NCBI RefSeq assembly: GCF_900187425.1
Contig: NZ_FYDJ01000007.1
Coordinates: forward strand, 186,001 to 250,000
Source: Pseudomonas sp. Irchel s3h14
GTDB taxonomy: Bacteria; Pseudomonadota; Gammaproteobacteria; Pseudomonadales; Pseudomonadaceae
DNA: 64,000 nt
Reading direction: 5' to 3'
Shown: positions 62,593 through 64,000 of the stretch, one piece after another
Numbering within the stretch: position 1 is the stretch's first letter
Layout of the letters: each line of letters starts with the position of its first letter
Translations under genes and position numbers: made by a program
Notes under the pieces: generated by a model
Seen by the model: the letters and a program-made list of their open reading frames with translations, nothing else
Database searches by the model: none
Told to the model about the DNA's origin: nothing

Positions 62593-63966
62593 TCAGTCAG
62601 AGTGTTCCCAGCGTTTCATTTTTTGCACCACGGTGGCCTGGCTCACACCCAAGGCCTTCGCCGCCAGGCGAGTGGTCTTGTGCAAGCGCAGTGCCGCGCG
62701 AATCGCTGTGCGTTCGGCGTTCTCGACAATCTTGCGCAGTGGCAGGCGGCCCTGGTCGGTGTCCTGCGGGCTGAGGTTGAGTATCTCTTCGGGCAGATCC
62801 AGCGCCTCGATGGTGTCGCCCAGGGTGGTCACCACCAGCCGCTCCACCACGTTGATCAACTCACGGATATTGCCTGGCCAGGCGTACTCACACAGCAGGT
62901 CGAGCGCTTCCAGGCTCCACTGCACCTGGCGTGCGTAACGGCTGTTGTAGGTCTCCAGGTAAAAATGCAACAGCGCGGGGATTTCCTCACTCCGCTCGCG
63001 CAGGGCGGGAATGTGGATGGGGACGACGTTGAGTCGGTAGTACAGGTCCGCGCGGAACAGCCCCTGTGCCACCCGCTGTTTGAGGTCATGATGGGTGGCG
63101 CTGATGATGCGCACGTCCACTTCCTTGAGCTCCAGCCCGCCAACCGGAATGAAGCGATTTTCTTCGATCACCTTTAGCAACTTGACCTGGACCGCCAACG
63201 GCAGATCGCCAATTTCGTCCAGAAACAACGTGCCGTGGTGGGCCAGTTCGAGCAGACCACGCTTGCCTTTTGGCCCGGCGCCGGTAAAGGCACCGGGGGC
63301 ATAGCCAAACAGTTCGGCCTCAATGAGGTTTTCCGGCAGTGCACCGCAATTGAGTGCCAGAAACGGCTCCTTGGCCCGGGGGCCGGCATTGTGGATGTAT
63401 TGCGCGACCAGGGTCTTGCCGACACCTGTTTCGCCTAGCAGCAGCACTTTCACCGAGCTGCTGGCCACCTGGCGCGCCAGGGCGAAGACCCGGCCGGAAA
63501 CTTTTTGGTCCGCCACGGGCAGGGAGTTCAACAGTTCGTCGCGTTGACCGGCATGCAATTGCGCGGTGCTGTTGCGCAGTTGTTTGAGCTGATGCAGTTC
63601 GTCACGCTCATGCTTCATGCGCAGTAACTCGGTCATGTCACGTACGGTGCTGACCACGTAACGGATGCGTTTGGCGCTGTCGAAGATCGGTGTTGCGCTG
63701 ACCAACAGCTTTTTCCCGTGACTCACGCTCTGCATTACCGAAACGGGCAAGCCTTCGCGTAAAACCCGCAGGGTGGCGGACTGAGAGATCGTCCCTTCAT
63801 TGACCAGCACTTGCATGGAGCGCCCCACCAGTTCGGCACTGTTGAGGCCGGTCAAGCGTTCGTAGGCCTTGTTGACCTTGAGTGTGTTGCCATCGCCATC
63901 GGTGATGTAGACGCCGTCGTGCAGGGCGTCCAACAGTTCTTCGAAACTTTCGTCATTGACGTTCAT
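62593..63966 (-). CDS. Sigma-54-dependent transcriptional activator with PAS sensor
   Basis: 457 residues. A PAS domain (about 8-120: ELLDALHDGVYITDGDGNTL; GRSMQVLVNEG) precedes the AAA+ domain (about 150-390) with Walker A LLLGETGVGKT, the sigma-54 contact loop GAFTGA, and Walker B GTLFLDEIGDL. A Fis-type HTH ends the protein (TTRLAAKALGVSQATVVQKM). It senses a small ligand through PAS and should open the sigma-54 promoter at 62456-62471. It lies upstream of, and in line with, the dehydrogenase and permease it probably controls. Confidence 0.93.
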   Translation of the reverse strand: MNVNDESFEELLDALHDGVYITDGDGNTLKVNKAYERLTGLNSAELVGRSMQVLVNEGTISQSATLRVLREGLPVSVMQSVSHGKKLLVSATPIFDSAKRIRYVVSTVRDMTELLRMKHERDELHQLKQLRNSTAQLHAGQRDELLNSLPVADQKVSGRVFALARQVASSSVKVLLLGETGVGKTLVAQYIHNAGPRAKEPFLALNCGALPENLIEAELFGYAPGAFTGAGPKGKRGLLELAHHGTLFLDEIGDLPLAVQVKLLKVIEENRFIPVGGLELKEVDVRIISATHHDLKQRVAQGLFRADLYYRLNVVPIHIPALRERSEEIPALLHFYLETYNSRYARQVQWSLEALDLLCEYAWPGNIRELINVVERLVVTTLGDTIEALDLPEEILNLSPQDTDQGRLPLRKIVENAERTAIRAALRLHKTTRLAAKALGVSQATVVQKMKRWEHSD

Positions 63967-64000
63967 GCAGGAATCCAGGACAGCATAGTGGGGTGTTTAA

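Overview
The window looks like chromosome from a Pseudomonas of the fluorescens group. Codon use is GC-rich, a REPIN-type repeat is present, and the catabolic modules (methylamine/N-methylglutamate genes, csiR-glaH-lhgO-gabD, many FCD-type GntR regulators and aldehyde dehydrogenases) are typical of that group. No rRNA, tRNA or CRISPR array was seen.

Region 1 (1-9.6 kb) is an N-methylglutamate pathway for methylamine. gmaS, mgsA, mgsB, mgsC and an Amt channel run rightward. purU, folD and a partial mgdA/soxB-like gene, cut by the window edge, run leftward. A XRE-cupin regulator lies between them. The gmaS promoter has a near-consensus sigma-54 element and an NtrC-like inverted repeat, so nitrogen control is likely. 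Two 17-bp palindromes of the form GGGAA-N7-TTCCY precede the two operons. At 9.6-11.4 kb there is a graveyard: a 5'-truncated second folD abuts a 5'-truncated NarL-type regulator, followed by a frameshifted PAS gene.

Region 2 (11.4-30.3 kb) is a catabolic regulon I cannot assign to a known substrate. It encodes two NCS1 permeases, an ABC importer, a luciferase-like flavin monooxygenase, two similar flavin reductases, an isochorismatase-fold amidohydrolase, an alpha/beta hydrolase, two aldehyde dehydrogenases (one succinate-semialdehyde type), a RibB, DUF1330 and DUF1185 proteins, a carboxymuconolactone-decarboxylase-like protein, a Nudix hydrolase and a GntR/FCD regulator. Five promoter regions share the motif TGGWATACCATAATA. 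The enzyme set resembles Rut-type (pyrimidine) and bacterial pyridine ring-cleavage pathways, so I infer oxidative opening of an N-heterocycle ending at succinate semialdehyde.

Region 3 (30.5-46.4 kb) starts with a broken phage-type integrase and is visibly richer in A+T. It matches the canavanine-utilisation genes known from Pseudomonas canavaninivorans: a B3/B4-domain canavanyl-tRNA deacylase (CtdA-like), a PLP-dependent gamma-lyase, homoserine dehydrogenase, an aldehyde dehydrogenase, an SMR guanidinium exporter, a basic amino-acid ABC importer and Lrp-type regulators. Also present are a DapA-family protein and a threonine-synthase homologue whose PLP lysine is replaced by glutamine. A second Lrp gene carries an amber codon and a chemoreceptor gene has three frameshifts, so the right end of the island is decaying.

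Region 4 (46.5-52.8 kb) is csiR and glaH-lhgO-gabD plus a class III aminotransferase (glutarate/lysine catabolism through 2-hydroxyglutarate). After a gap with an ISL3-type transposase remnant comes a cytosolic Cache protein, a GntR regulator, a PuuC-like aldehyde dehydrogenase, an APC permease and a secreted SnoaL-like protein (53.7-59.2 kb). The window ends with a permease, an iron-type alcohol dehydrogenase and a sigma-54 activator, with a sigma-54 promoter in front of the dehydrogenase (59.7-64 kb).
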